From assembly GCA_964030475.1 (NCBI GenBank), contig CAXIPT010000002.1, positions 3,156,738 to 3,220,737 of the forward strand: a DNA stretch of 64,000 nt. The letters are read 5' to 3'. The stretch is from Tethya wilhelma (lineage: Eukaryota > Porifera > Demospongiae > Tethyida > Tethyidae). The notes under the pieces are model-generated. The model had not been told where the DNA came from and did not search any database. It saw only the letters and a list, made by a program, of their open reading frames with translations. The position numbers and the translations under genes are program-made. Each line of letters starts with the position of its first letter. The first letter of the stretch is position 1. Positions 10,470 to 22,080 of this stretch are shown here, in pieces.

Positions 10470-11634
10470 TAATGACAAAAAGTCATCAGATGATGATGCT
10501 CAAAATAAAAAACAAACCAGAGAGATATGGCCATGCACCGAAGAGTGCAAGGCCATAACTGATAGTGAAGTTGAATCAATTATTTCACTTAGACAGTCGT
10601 TTGACAAACCAATTGATCAACTGAAAAAAGATCTGTACACGTGTGATGATGGCTGTCCAAACGCCCATCAAGAACGATTCTCTCACTACGATGAAGAGAA
10701 TGACCGGCTGTATTTCGACACAAATAGTGGACATCCACTGTTGTGTTCAAATGATACAAATTGTCAGAGTAAGCTCAGAATTTTGCGTCATGCGTCTACA
10801 CATTTTCCAAGACTGGTTACTTTCCTGTACAATTTGTACAATTGCCTTCGCTGTTTTAAAGAGCTTCAAAAGTTTGAGGAAGCACTCACACAAGGGGATT
10901 TAGAATACCTGCTGTGTGTGTCTAGCATTGGAGACAACTTTGAAGAACTTTTCAGTACCAAGGTTGATGAAGTATATAAAATGTCTTCAGATGATGAAGA
11001 CGACCCAAGCATGGAAGGTCTAGAAACTACCTTACTGCTGAATCATGCTCAACTCATAGCTGACTACGAGAAAGAGCTTGATGACCATGCTGAGCATGTT
11101 TGCTGTTCATGTGAACGACTCCACCAGAGAAAATCAGTATCTAGAGTGAAGCTTAGTGACAACCTAGGTACTGTGGTTTGGCCTTCACTGAAAGCCTACA
11201 TCGCAGAGAACAACCCAAATGCCAGCAATGAGGTACTCTACATGTGTAAGCCAATGATCAGAAAAGATCGATTGCCGCCACGTTGTGTCCTCAATGGGTT
11301 GAGTGTTTTGCCAGTTCCTCCAGAACTGTCAAAACTAGACGTATTGAGTATGCAACTCGTCCAACGTGCTAAGAGCTATCAGACAGTGGTAAGACTGGGC
11401 ACGTACACGGGAAAAGTACCCACGTACAATTCCCTGAAAGCCTGCAAAGGTACAATGTTTTTTCTTCCTCTACCATTGAACAGAACAATGGACACCCTGG
11501 ATCAGGTGAATCAATCAGATTTACCTGATCCAGAGTTGTACGTGATTGTCAATGGTAGACCAACAAAAGATGGCGTTGTATGGCGAAACATGTTCAATGT
11601 TGATGCCATAAAAAAAAGCTGTAGAAAAGCTTAG
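10441..11634 (+). pseudogene. Helitron DUF6570-like region (frame 2)
   Basis: About 390 codons following the basic region in another frame. An acidic linker comes first (DDEDDPSMEG near residue 180). The C-terminal part has the DUF6570-type signature PPRCVLNGL...VPPELSKLDVLSMQLVQRAKS, typical of the region before the Rep domain in animal Helitrons. It ends at a stop just after another A8 run (about 11610-11617). With seven A's the frame would continue into the following segment. Both breaks therefore have the same form, one extra A in a homopolymer. Confidence 0.7.
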
Positions 11635-11965
11635 AGAAATCAACTGGCTCTACAAAGATGTAGAAGATTCCTCTGTTGATGAAGCTGCAAAAAAAGTCAT
11701 AGAGGTAGTGAATCATGCCAATAGCAAGGTGCTTGAGAAGGCTACCCAGGAGGACATAGCTTCCTTTCAGTCTTACACCATTAGAAACATGGAGAGTAAG
11801 ATTCCCGTCCATTCAGACATTGACCAGTTTGTAGCTAAGAAGGTCAGAGAAGATCCTATTAGCAACAAACAGCAGCACCTGGATGTCATGTGCTTCCCAG
11901 ATCTGTTTCCCACTGGTGAGTTTGGGGAGTACCACCCCCGGCAGTCCAAGATAGGAGTGAGGGAT
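11635..11965 (+). pseudogene. Helitron segment before Rep, broken at 11965
   Basis: Continues the Helitron coding sequence in a third frame. It carries the conserved Helitron block HLDVMCFPDLFPTGEFGEYH at about 11875-11935. Coding stops at ...GVRDF, where sequence passes without a gap into minus-strand DIRS reverse transcriptase. The next Helitron residues (SEYVKSKLL) are found at 30900, 18.9 kb away. Confidence 0.75.
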
Positions 11966-12117
11966 TTCAAGCGTGTATTGAGGGATCTCAGGTTGATAAC
12001 CGGCCTCCAGCCGCCGTCCTTCTTGGGAACCAGAAAAATGCTGCTGTAATATTCCTGACTCAGGAAATTCCATTTGGGTTATAGCCAATGATTGAAGTAA
12101 TGGAGAAGCCTGGGATA

Positions 12118-14011
12118 CTATTGCCCCTTTGATGAGGCTGTTGGGTAGTTGGGGCGTTTCCCCTTGTTCTGCTGATGTTGCTGACGATTGAAAGGCGGTC
12201 TGTAGGTTCGTCCCGACCCCCGTCCACATTCGGAGGTGGGGCCCTGTTGAAAAAACTCCATGTTTTTCTGCCCCAATGATGTCTTGGATACCTCCGTCTT
12301 GGAGGAGACCTTCTTCATGGCAGCTAGCGAGTCAGCCCTATCAGTGAGTGCCTTGTGCACCTTACCCCCAAAGAGGAGTTTCTCATCAGGCTGATGCTCC
12401 TGGCATATGCCAGCAAGGGCCGATCCCAGAGTAGGATTCTGCTTCTTCATCTTAAAGACGATGTTGTCCCTTCTGCACTGCGACACATAGTTGCTGGAGT
12501 TCCCAATAAGGACCAGAGTCTTCTGGATCATTTCCAGGATGCAATCAACGGGCATAAGGTGTTCATGGCCACTCGAGAAGCCTTGCTCATCCAGGTCCCT
12601 CCATAAACTCAGTACTGGTGCTGCTGCCGAATTCACCGAGGACTGGATGTGCTTATAGGTATCATCCACTTTCTTAGGGAAGGATTTACCCATAAAATCC
12701 TTAATAGCATCATCTGTCTTCAGGTATTGCAGGGCAGTTGAGTCTGGGAACCTTTTAGGCAGGAACGAAAATGCTTCTGAGCATATTTCTCAATTGGCTC
12801 TGGGAGCTTCTTCCTCAACCTTTTATAAAAGGAGTCAGGATCGAGAGGTTCGGCTAGAGTTGGCTCCTCATTCTCTTCCTCCGACTCCAGCTCTATGTAA
12901 GCTTACTCTGGGTCAAAATAACGGGGTTTCTTACTTCCCCCTCCCTTGGGTGGTTCATCGTCTCTCTTCCTCTTGCCCTTAGCCATGAAGCTAGACATTG
13001 AAAGAGCTTAGGGTGGGTTCCATGTGAGTGGAGCTTGGTAAGCAATATTTGCCATGTAGTCAATTGCACCCTGAACCCCTGCAGAGCTCTGTTGACCTGT
13101 GGGCAATGCATGGAGCAAGCTTTTCAAGTCCAGGAGGCTTGCGGTTTTTCCGCCAAATGGCCAAATGTCGAGCATATCAAAAATGCGATCGCACAGTATT
13201 GCTTCTGTACTTTAGAACAGGAAGTACCTATATCTTTTTATCCAGCATTTCGATTTTTCCCTAGTTTTGCAAATTTGCGCCCTAAATTATTAAACAGGAA
13301 GAGTTGAACTTATGACTTCCTCAATCAATGGACCTTGAACTCTGGCACCCGTTCCGCCAAACTGAGCTAAAGTTAGTGAAGTTTTGCTTGCTCTCCCATT
13401 GTTACAATACAAAATTTTGCATATTAATGAGATGCAAATTAGGCTTGTACTTTTTATGTAGCACAGCTGCATGTAACTGTTAGTACTACAATTTCTAGCC
13501 ATGGTTTTCGAGAGATTGTACTCTGGACCCCCGCAGAGTTCCGTGGACTCTGTGGGAAATAATAGACAGTATGATGGGCTAAGCCTTAATGCATACTGTT
13601 CCTGCTTACTGTGAGCAGAGTCTGATCTATTGAACTCTGGACCCCAGTGCCTTGTGGCACAGCAGAATTAGATCCTGCATGGGGAAGAGAGCAATGAGAC
13701 GGTGAGACAGTCTGGGATCTGGATAAAACCGTCCCGCTTACTGTCAGGTTAGACAGTCTGGGATCTGGATAAAACCATCCCGCTTACTGTCAGCAGTCTG
13801 GGCAATTTCCAATCCTGCTTACTGCCTGTCCAGGTTGAAAAACCCTGGCCTGGGCCATTAAGGTCCCACTCGTACCCGGGGGAGGAGTCATGTAAGGGTT
13901 CGTGACCGCCCCTATATAGCAGTTGCTGGGTTGTATCCTTGTGGTGTCTGCACTAGCTTGAAATTTCTGTGCTTGAGGAGCTCCTAGGAGCGTGTTGACG
14001 TTATAACTCAT
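12118..14011 (-). pseudogene. DIRS copy 1 gag-like gene, disrupted
   Basis: Starts at an ATG at 14011 (MSYNVNTLLGAP...) in a Pro/Gln-rich N terminus. It continues in pieces through a basic KGKRKRDDEPPKGG stretch and an acidic ESEEENEEPTLAEP stretch, and ends with a well-kept 190-codon segment (12693-12118) finishing in a Gln/Asn/Arg-rich nucleic-acid-binding tail. The order matches DIRS ORF1 (capsid-like) proteins by position. A ~45-bp sequence is tandemly repeated near 13700-13790. The SINE-like insertion and frameshifts make it non-functional. Confidence 0.55.
13112..13500 (-). mobile_element. Likely tRNA-derived SINE inserted in DIRS copy 1
   Basis: DIRS copy 2 lacks this segment: it jumps from gtgggcaatgcat straight to ggttttgagag. 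On the minus strand a tRNA-like head is visible at about 13372-13297, with TAGCTCAGTTTGG as a pol III A box (13369-13357) and AAGTTCAACTC as a B-box-like motif (13311-13301), about 45-55 bp apart. About 125 bp lies upstream of the head, unusual for a simple SINE, so the exact type is uncertain. Confidence 0.5.
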
Positions 14012-14250
14012 CCTGTCACTCGAGGTAGAAAGCGTAAAACTGCGACTTCGGTAGTAAAACTAGCACTGTCAACTACACTTGCTAAATCTCTTCGAGCAAA
14101 AAAAGAGGCCGCCTTTTTTGGGGGTCACATGACATTATATACGCATGCGCAGATGCCTAAATTATAATTGAATTCTTTAAATATTATCTGCTTTCGGGTA
14201 TTTGGAGGCCAAACACTTGTCATGTATGCAGTCTTGTCACGAAGTAGAAT

Positions 14251-17200
14251 AATCTTTTTAAGACAAAAAAAACTTTTCTTGTCAAAAGTGTATTTTTAAG
14301 TCAAAAAAATTTTCTAAGTCGATACTCAGTCAAAAAGACAAAGCTCTTTATGTGCACAATGAGAAACTTAATCTTTTCAAAGAAAAATAAAAGTTTTTTG
14401 TCAAAAGTGTATTTTTATGTCACAGAAAATTTTCTAAGTCGATAGTCAGTCAAAAAGACTAAGTTTATTATCTGTACTGTGAGAAAACTTTGTTTATCAC
14501 AAACAATGTTTTTTTTCATCTCAAGATAATGTTCCAAGTGTTGAGAAAAGTAACTATTCACAAAAGTGTTTCTTTTCTGCTAAAAATTTTTTTCAAGGCA
14601 AAATAAATGTTTTTTGTTAAATGTGAACTTTTTTGTCACAGAAAATTTTTTAAGTCAATAGTCAGTCAAAAGGACAAAGTTATTTATCTGTACTGTGAGA
14701 AAACTTTGTTTATCACAAACAATGTTTTTCACCTCAAGATAATGTTCCGAGTGTTGAAAAAAGTAACTAGTCACAAAAGTGTTTCTTTTGTGCTAAAAGA
14801 TGTTTTTTAAGTAAACTAAACGTTTTTTGTTAAAAGTGTACATTTTGTCACAGAAAATTTTCTAAGTCAATAGTCAGTCAAAAAGACAAATATCTTTATT
14901 TGTACTCTGAGAAAACTTTGTTTATCACAAACAATGTTTTTCTCCTCAAGATAATTTTCCATGTGTTGAAGAAAGTAACTATTCAATAAAGTTTTTCTTT
15001 TGTGCAAAAAATTTTTTTCAAGGCAAAATAACCTTTTATTTTAAAAGTGTATTTTTTAGTCACAGAAAATTTTCTAAGTTTATAGTCAGACAAAAACACT
15101 AAGTTCTAAATCTGTAAAGTAAGAAAACTGTTTATCACTGTTTTTCACTCAAGATAATGTTGTAAGTGTTGAAAAAGAAATATTCACAAAAGTGTTTCTT
15201 TTGTGCTGAAAAATGTTTTCAAGGCAAAATAAAATTTGTTTTTTAAAAGTGAATTTTTAAGTCACAGAAAATTTTCTAAGTTGATAGTCAGTCAAAAAGA
15301 CTAAATTCTTCATCTGCACTGTGAGAAAACTTTCTTTATCTCAAACAATGTTTTTCACCTCAAGATAATGTTACAAGTTTTCATTCACAAAAGTGTTTCT
15401 TTTGTGCCAAAAAACCTTTTAAACTCAAAATTAACGTTTTTTGTTTAAAGTGTATTTTTAAGTCACTGAAAATTTTCCAAATAGTTAATAAGTCAAAAAG
15501 ACTAAGTCTTTATCTGTACTGTGAGAAAACTTTTTATCACAAAGTTTTTTCACCTCATGATAACGTTCCAAGTGTTGAAAAAAGCGACCATTTACAAAAG
15601 TGTTTCTTTAGTGCAAAAAAATTTTTTCAAGGCAAAATAGACGTTTTCTGTCAAAAGTGTATTTTTAGTAACATAAAAGCACTAAGTTCTTTATCTGTAC
15701 TGTGAGAATACTTTGTTCATCACAATGTTTTTCACCTTAAGATAATGTTCCAAAAGTTGAAAAATAAACTATTCATAAATGTGTTTCTTTTGAGCTAAAA
15801 AATGTGTTCAGGGCAAAATAAACGCTTTTTGTCAAAGGTGTATTTTTAAGTCACAGAAAAATTTCTAAGTTGATAGTAAGTACAAAAGACTAAGTTCTTT
15901 ATCTGTACTGTGAGAAAACTTTGTTTATCACAAACAATGTTTTTCATCTCATGATAATGTTTCAAGTGTTGAAAAAAGNAGTGTACTTTAAAGTCACAGA
16001 AAAGTTTCTAAGTAGATAGTCAAAATGACTTAAGTTCTTCATCTGTACTGTGAAAAAACTTTATTTGTTTTAAACAATATTTTTCACCTCAAGATAATGT
16101 GACGAGTGTTGAAAAAAGAAACCATTCACAAAAGTGTTTCTTTTGTGCTAAAAAATCATTTCAAGGTAAAAAATAAACCTTTTTTGTCAATAGTTTGTAA
16201 CAGAAAATTTTCTAAGTCGACAGTCAGTGCAAAAGACTACAAACAATGTTTTTCACTTTAATATAATGTTCCAAGTGTTGAAAAAAATAACTATTAACAA
16301 AAGTGTTTATTTTGTGCTAAAAAATATTTTCAAGGCAAAATAAACGTATTTTGTCAAAAGTGTATTTTAGTCACAAAAAATTTTCTAAGTCGATAGTCAG
16401 TCAAAAAGACAAATATCTTCATTTGTACTCTGAGAAAACTTTGTTTATCACAAACAATGTTTTTCTCCTCAAGATAATTTTCCATGTGTTGCAGAAAGTA
16501 ACTATACAATAAAGTTTTTCTTTTGTGCAAAAAAAATTTTTCAAGGCAAAATAACCTTTTTTTTTCAAAAGTGTATTTTTTAGTCACAGAAAATTTTCTA
16601 AGTTTATAGTCAGACAAAAAGACTAAGTTCTATAAAGTGAGAAAACTGTTTATCACTATGTTTTTAACTGAAGATAATGTTGTAAGTGTTGAAAAAGAAA
16701 TATTCACAAATGTGTTTCTTTTGTGCTAAAAAATGTTTTCAAGGCAAAATAAACACTTTTTGTTAAAGGTGTATTCTTAGTCACAGAAAAATTCCTAAGT
16801 TGATAGTAAGTACTAAAGACTAAGTTCTTTGTCTGTACTCTGAGAAAACTTTGTTTTTCGCAAACAATGTTTTTCACCTCAAGATGTTTCATGTGTTGAA
16901 AAAACTAACTATTCAATAAAGTGTTTCTTTTGTGCTAAAAAATCTTTTCAAGGCATAATAAACCTTTTTGTCAAAAAAGTATTTTTTGTCACAAAATTTT
17001 CTAAGTAGATTGTGTAAAAGACTAAAATCTTTATCTGTACTGTGAGAAAACTTTGTTTATCTCAATGTTTTTCACCTCAAGAGAATGTTCCAAGTGTTGA
17101 AAAAAGCAAATATTCTCATAAGTGTTTCTCTTCTTCAAAAAAATCTCTTCAAGGCAAAATAAACCTTTTTAGTCAAAAGTGTAAGTTTTAGTCACAGAAA

Positions 17201-20200
17201 ATTTTCTAAGTCGATAGTCAGTCAAAAAGAGAAAGTTCTTTATCTGTTCTGTAAGAAAACTTTGTTTATCACAAACAACCTCAAAATAATGTTCCAAGTG
17301 TTGAAAAATGTAACTATTCACAAATTTTTTTGTGCTAAAAAATTTTTACAAGGCAAACTAAAAGTTTTTTGTGAAAAGTGTATATTATTTCACAGAAAAT
17401 TTTCTAAGTCGACAGTCAGTCAAAAAGTCTAAGTTCTTTATCTGTACTGTAAGAAAACTGTGTTTATCACAAACAATGCTTTACACGTCAAGAAAACGTT
17501 CCAAGTGTTTAAAAAGTAACTATTCACAAAAGTGTTTCTTTTGTGCTAAAAAAATGTTTTCAAGGCAAAATAAAATTGTATTTTAAAAACGAATTTTTAA
17601 GTCACAGAAAATTTTCTAAGTCGATAGTCAGTCAAAAAGACTACATTCTTCATCTGTACTGTGAGAAAACTTTGTTTATCACAAAAAATGTTTTTCACCT
17701 CAAGATAATGTTCAAAATGTTTGTAAAAGTAACTATTCAAAAAAGTGTTTCTTTTGTGCTAAAAACCATTTTAAGACAAAATGAACTTTTTTTGTCTAAT
17801 GGGTATTTTTTGTCACGGAAAATTTTTTAAGTCGATAGTCAAAAAGACTAAGTTCTTTATCTGTATTGTGAGTTTTCTAAGTCGATAGTCAGTCAAAAAG
17901 ACTAAGTTCTTCATCTGTACTGTGAAAAAACTTTATTTGTCTTAAACGTTTTTCAACTCAAGATAATGTTACAAATGTTGAAAAGTAACTAATCAAAAAA
18001 GGGTTTCTTTTGTGCTAAAAAACAATTTCAAGGCAAAATAAACGTTTTTTGTCAAATGGGTATTTTTGTCACAGAAAATTTTCTAAGTCAATAGTCAGTC
18101 AAAAAGACTAAGTTCTTCATTTATACTGTGAGAAAACTTTGTTTATCACAAACAATGTTTTTCACCTCAAGATAATGTTACAAGTGTTGAAAAGTAACTA
18201 TTCAAAAAAGTGTTTCATTTGTGCTAAAAAACCCTTTCAAGGAAAATAAACGTTTTTTGTCAAAAGTGAATTTTTTAGTCACAGAAAATTTTCTAAATCG
18301 ACAGTCAGTCAAAAAGACTAAGTTCTTCATCTGTACTGTGAAAAAACTTTATTTGTCTTAAACAACGTTTTTCACATCAAGATAATGTTACAAGTGTTAA
18401 AAAAGTAACTATTCAAAAAAGTGTTTCTTTTGTGCTAAAAAACCATTTTAAGGCAAAATAAACGTTTTTTGTCAAATGGGTATTTTTGTCACAGAAAATT
18501 TTCTAAGTCAATAGTCAGTCAAAAACACTAAGTTCTTTATCTGTCCTGTAAGAAAACTTTGTTTATCACAAACAATGTTTTTCACCTCAAGATAATGTTG
18601 CAAGTTTTGAAAAAGTAACCATTCTCAAAAGTATTTCTTTTGTGCCAAAAACATTTCGAACTCAAATAAACTTTTATTGTAAAAAGTGTATATTTAAGTC
18701 AATGAAAATTTTTTCTAAATTGTTAATTAGTCAAAAAGACTAAGTTCCTCATCTGTACTGTGAAAAAACTTTGTCTTAAACAATGTTTTTCACCTCAAGA
18801 TAACGTTACAAGTGTTGAAAAAGTAACTATTCAAAAAAAGTGTTTCTTTTGTGCTAAAAAACCATTTCAAGACAAAATAAACTTTTTGTCAAATGAGTAT
18901 TTTTTATCACAGAAAATTTAAGTCGATAGTCAAAAAGATTAAATTCTTTATCTGTACTGTGAATTTTCTAAGTCGATAGTCAGTCAAAAAACTAAATTCT
19001 TCATCTGTACTGTGAGAAAACTTTGTTTATCACAAAATGTTTTTTACCGCAAGATAATGTTCAAAATGTTGAAAAAGTAACTATTCAAAAAAAGTGTTTG
19101 TTTTGTGCTAAAAAACCATTTCAAGACAAAATGAACGCTTTTCGTCAAATGGGTATTTTTTATCACAGAAAATTTAAGTCGATAGTCAAAAAGACTAAAT
19201 TCTTTAACTGTACTGTGAATTTTCTAAGTCGAGTCAGTCATAAAACTAAATTCTTCATCTGTACTGTGAGAAAACTTTGTTTATCACAAACAATGTTTTT
19301 CACCTCATGACGTTCCAATTGTTAAAAAAGCGACCATTTACAAAAGTGTTTCTTTAGTGCAAAAAAAAACTTTTCAAGGCAAAATAAACGTTTTTTGTCA
19401 AAAGAGTATTTTTAGTAAAAAATTATCTAAGTCAAAGGAACTAAGTTCTTTATTTGTACAGTGAGAATACTTTTTTATCACAATGTTTTTCACCGTAAGA
19501 TAATGTCTCAGATGTTCAAAAAAATAACTATTTACAAAAGTGTTTCTTTTGTGCTAATAATTGCTTTTAAGGTAAACTAAACGAATTTTGTTTAAAGTGT
19601 ACTTTTTGTCACAGAAAATTTTCTAAGTTGATAGTCAGTCAAAAAGACAAATATCTTTATTTGTACTCTGAGAAATCTTTGTTTATCACAAACAATGTTT
19701 TTCACCTCAAGATAATTTTCTATGTGTTGAAGAAAGCAACTATTCAATAAAGTTTTTCTTTTGTGCTAAAAAATGTTTTTAAGGTAAAATTAACGTTTTT
19801 TATCAAAAGTGTATTTTTATGTCACAGAAAATTTTCTAAGTCGACAGTCAGTCAAAAATTCTAAGTTCTTCATCTGTACTGTGAAAAAACTTTATTTGTC
19901 TAAAACAATGTTTTTCACCTCAAAATAATGTGACAAGTGTTGAAAAAAGTAACTATTCAAAAAAGTGTTTCTTTTGTGCTAAAAACCATTTCAAGGTAAA
20001 ATAAACGTTTTTTGTCAATTGGGTAATTTTGTCACAGAAAATTTTTTAAGTCGATAGTCAAAAAGACTAAGTTGTTTATCTGTACTGTGAGTTTTCTAAA
20101 TCAATAGTCAGTCAAAAAGACTAAGTTCTTTATCTGTATTGTGAGAAAACTTTGCTTATCTAAAACAATGTTTTTCACCTCAAGATAATAAGTCAGAAAG

Positions 20201-22080
20201 ACTAAGTCTTTATCTTAACTGTGAGAAAACTTTGTTTATCACAAAGTTTTTCATTTCATTATAACGTTCCCAGTGTTAAAAAAAGCGACCATTTACTAAA
20301 GTATTTCTTTTGTGCAAAAAAAACTTTTCAAGGCAAAATAAACGTTTTTTGTCAAAAGAGTATTTTTAGTAACATAAAACTATCTAAGACTATAGTCAGT
20401 CAAAAGCTTTATTTGTACAGTGAGAATACTTTGTTTATCACAATGTTTTTTACCTTAAGATAATGTTCCAAAAATTGAAAAAAGTAACTATTCACGAAAG
20501 TGTTTCTTTTGTGCTAAAAAATGTTTTTAAGGCAAAAAAACGCTTTTTGTCAAAAGTGTATTTTTAAGTCACAGAAAATTTTCTAAGTCGATAGTCAGTC
20601 AAAAAGACTAAGTTCTTTATATGTACTGTGAGAAAACTTTGTTTATCACAAACAATGTTTTTCACCTAAAAATAATGTTCCAAGAGTTGAAATAAGTAAC
20701 TATTCACAAAAGTGTTTCTTTTGTGCTAAAAATTTTTTTCAAGGCAAAAAAAACATTTTTTTTTTAAAGTGTATTTTTTGGTCTCAAAAAATTTTCTAAA
20801 TCAATAGTCAAACAAAAAGACTAAGTTCATTATCTGTACTGTGAGATAACTTTGTTTATCACAATGTTTTTAATTTCAAGATCTCGCTCCAAGTGTTAAA
20901 GAAAGTAACTATTGACAAAAGTGTTTCTTTTGTGCTAAAAGATGTTTTTAAAGTAAACTAAACCTTTTTTGTTTAAATTATACTTTTTGTCACAGACAAT
21001 TTTCTAAGTAGATACTCAGGTCAGTTAAGGCAGGTAGTAGCCATTTTGGCTATGTAAAAATTTGATTAAGTTTATTTTATTACTGGTTTAATTCTAAGCT
21101 TTCAAACTTGGTATGAATATTTTCCACTGCAGTTTCTTCACATTCACCAATTTTGAGCATCACGTGATTTAGGGGGGCGGGGCTGGTCCAAATTAATGTA
21201 CTTTTAAAAATGCGGTACGATAATTAATTAGCCACGCCCCCCAAAATTTTTTTGTGAGATGACCTAATGATGGGCACAGTATTGGTGGGTGGCAACTTGG
21301 GGTGGGGTAATTAACTGTAGAGATATTTTAGTTTTGCATACTTAATCAGGTGTGCATTTATTAGAATTTGAGGCTTTTTTAAGCTTTTCTCTGAAACCAA
21401 TGCTCAATGCAGGCGGTTCCAGGCAGGATGGGAAACTTTTCTTCCAAAAAAATTTTGTGTCAAAATTTGGTGGGCGTGGCTAATTATTTATCGTACCGGA
21501 TTTTAGAAACGCGCAAGGTCAGTGCAGCCCCGCCCACTTTAATCACGTGACACCATAAATGGCTAAAATTAAAGTTAGTCCATCTAACAATGCTTTTGCA
21601 AAGTTTAATGCCTAGAAAGCAAACCTTAACAGTATTATGAATTTTTCAATATCCTACCTATTTTGCTACTATTATTGCCTTAACTTAATTGAGTAGTCAG
21701 ACAAAAGCACTAAGTTCTTTATCTGTACTGTGAGAATACTTTGTTTATCACAATGTTTTTCACTTTAAGATAATGTTCCAAAATTTTAAAAAAGTAACTA
21801 TTCACAAATGTGTTTCTTTTCTGCTAAAAAATAATTTTAAGGTAAAATAAACGCTTTTTGTCAAAAGTGTACTTTTAAGTCACACAAAATTTTCTAAGTC
21901 GACAGTCAGTCAAAATGACTAAGTTCTTCATCTGTACTGTGAGAAAACTTTGTTTATCCCAAACAATGTTTTTCACCTCAAGATAATGTTACAAGTTTTG
22001 AAAAAGTAACCATTCTAAAAAGTTTTTCTTTTGTGCCAAAAAACCTTTTAAACTCATAATAAACTTTTTTCGTAAAAAGG
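14251..22080 (+). repeat. ~212-bp tandem array, large forward block
   Basis: Some 33 units by length after subtracting the insertion at 21015-21693. Measured spacings of aagtc(g/a)atagtcagtc are 216 and 212 bp at 14436, 14652 and 14864. Units are AT-rich with many A and T tracts. Shortened hybrid units joining ctgtactgtga directly to ttttctaagtcg recur near 17870, 18960, 19215 and 20090. A second variant, aatatctttatttgtactct, recurs near 14890, 16405 and 19650. Both imply unequal exchange. N at 15979. No genes. Confidence 0.9.
21015..21693. mobile_element. CTCAGGT-ended palindromic MITE (copy 2) in the array
   Basis: The ends are ctcaggtcagttaaggca and the inverse tgccttaacttaattgag. Long inner arms are also inverted: ggtacgataattaattagcc at about 21214 against ggctaattatttatcgtacc at about 21477. 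The array word gatagtcag is interrupted as gata|...|tagtcag, a TA target-site duplication. Its terminal motif matches the element at 4052-5348. Confidence 0.7.

Larger units (their letters stand above)
11965..14250 (-). mobile_element. DIRS retrotransposon copy 1, 5' half
   Basis: Collinear with 36122-38277 of DIRS copy 2. From right to left it holds the right terminus (gaagtagaat at 14241-14250) and inverted terminal repeat (about 14097-14250), the gag-like gene, and the first part of RT. It ends in RT at 11965, where Helitron sequence begins. The element's other half is at 27805-30896. A ~390-bp insertion (13112-13500), absent from copy 2, interrupts gag. Confidence 0.8.

Noticed and set aside
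13297..13372. Functional tRNA gene
   Set aside because: A and B boxes are present, but the B box is degenerate and the segment sits inside a mobile insertion, so a SINE head is more likely.
14607..20463. Open reading frames of 60-95 codons across the satellite (YCEKTLFIT-type proteins)
   Set aside because: They recur because the ~212-bp unit is AT-rich and open by chance in some frames. Frames change from unit to unit and there are no splice or start signals.
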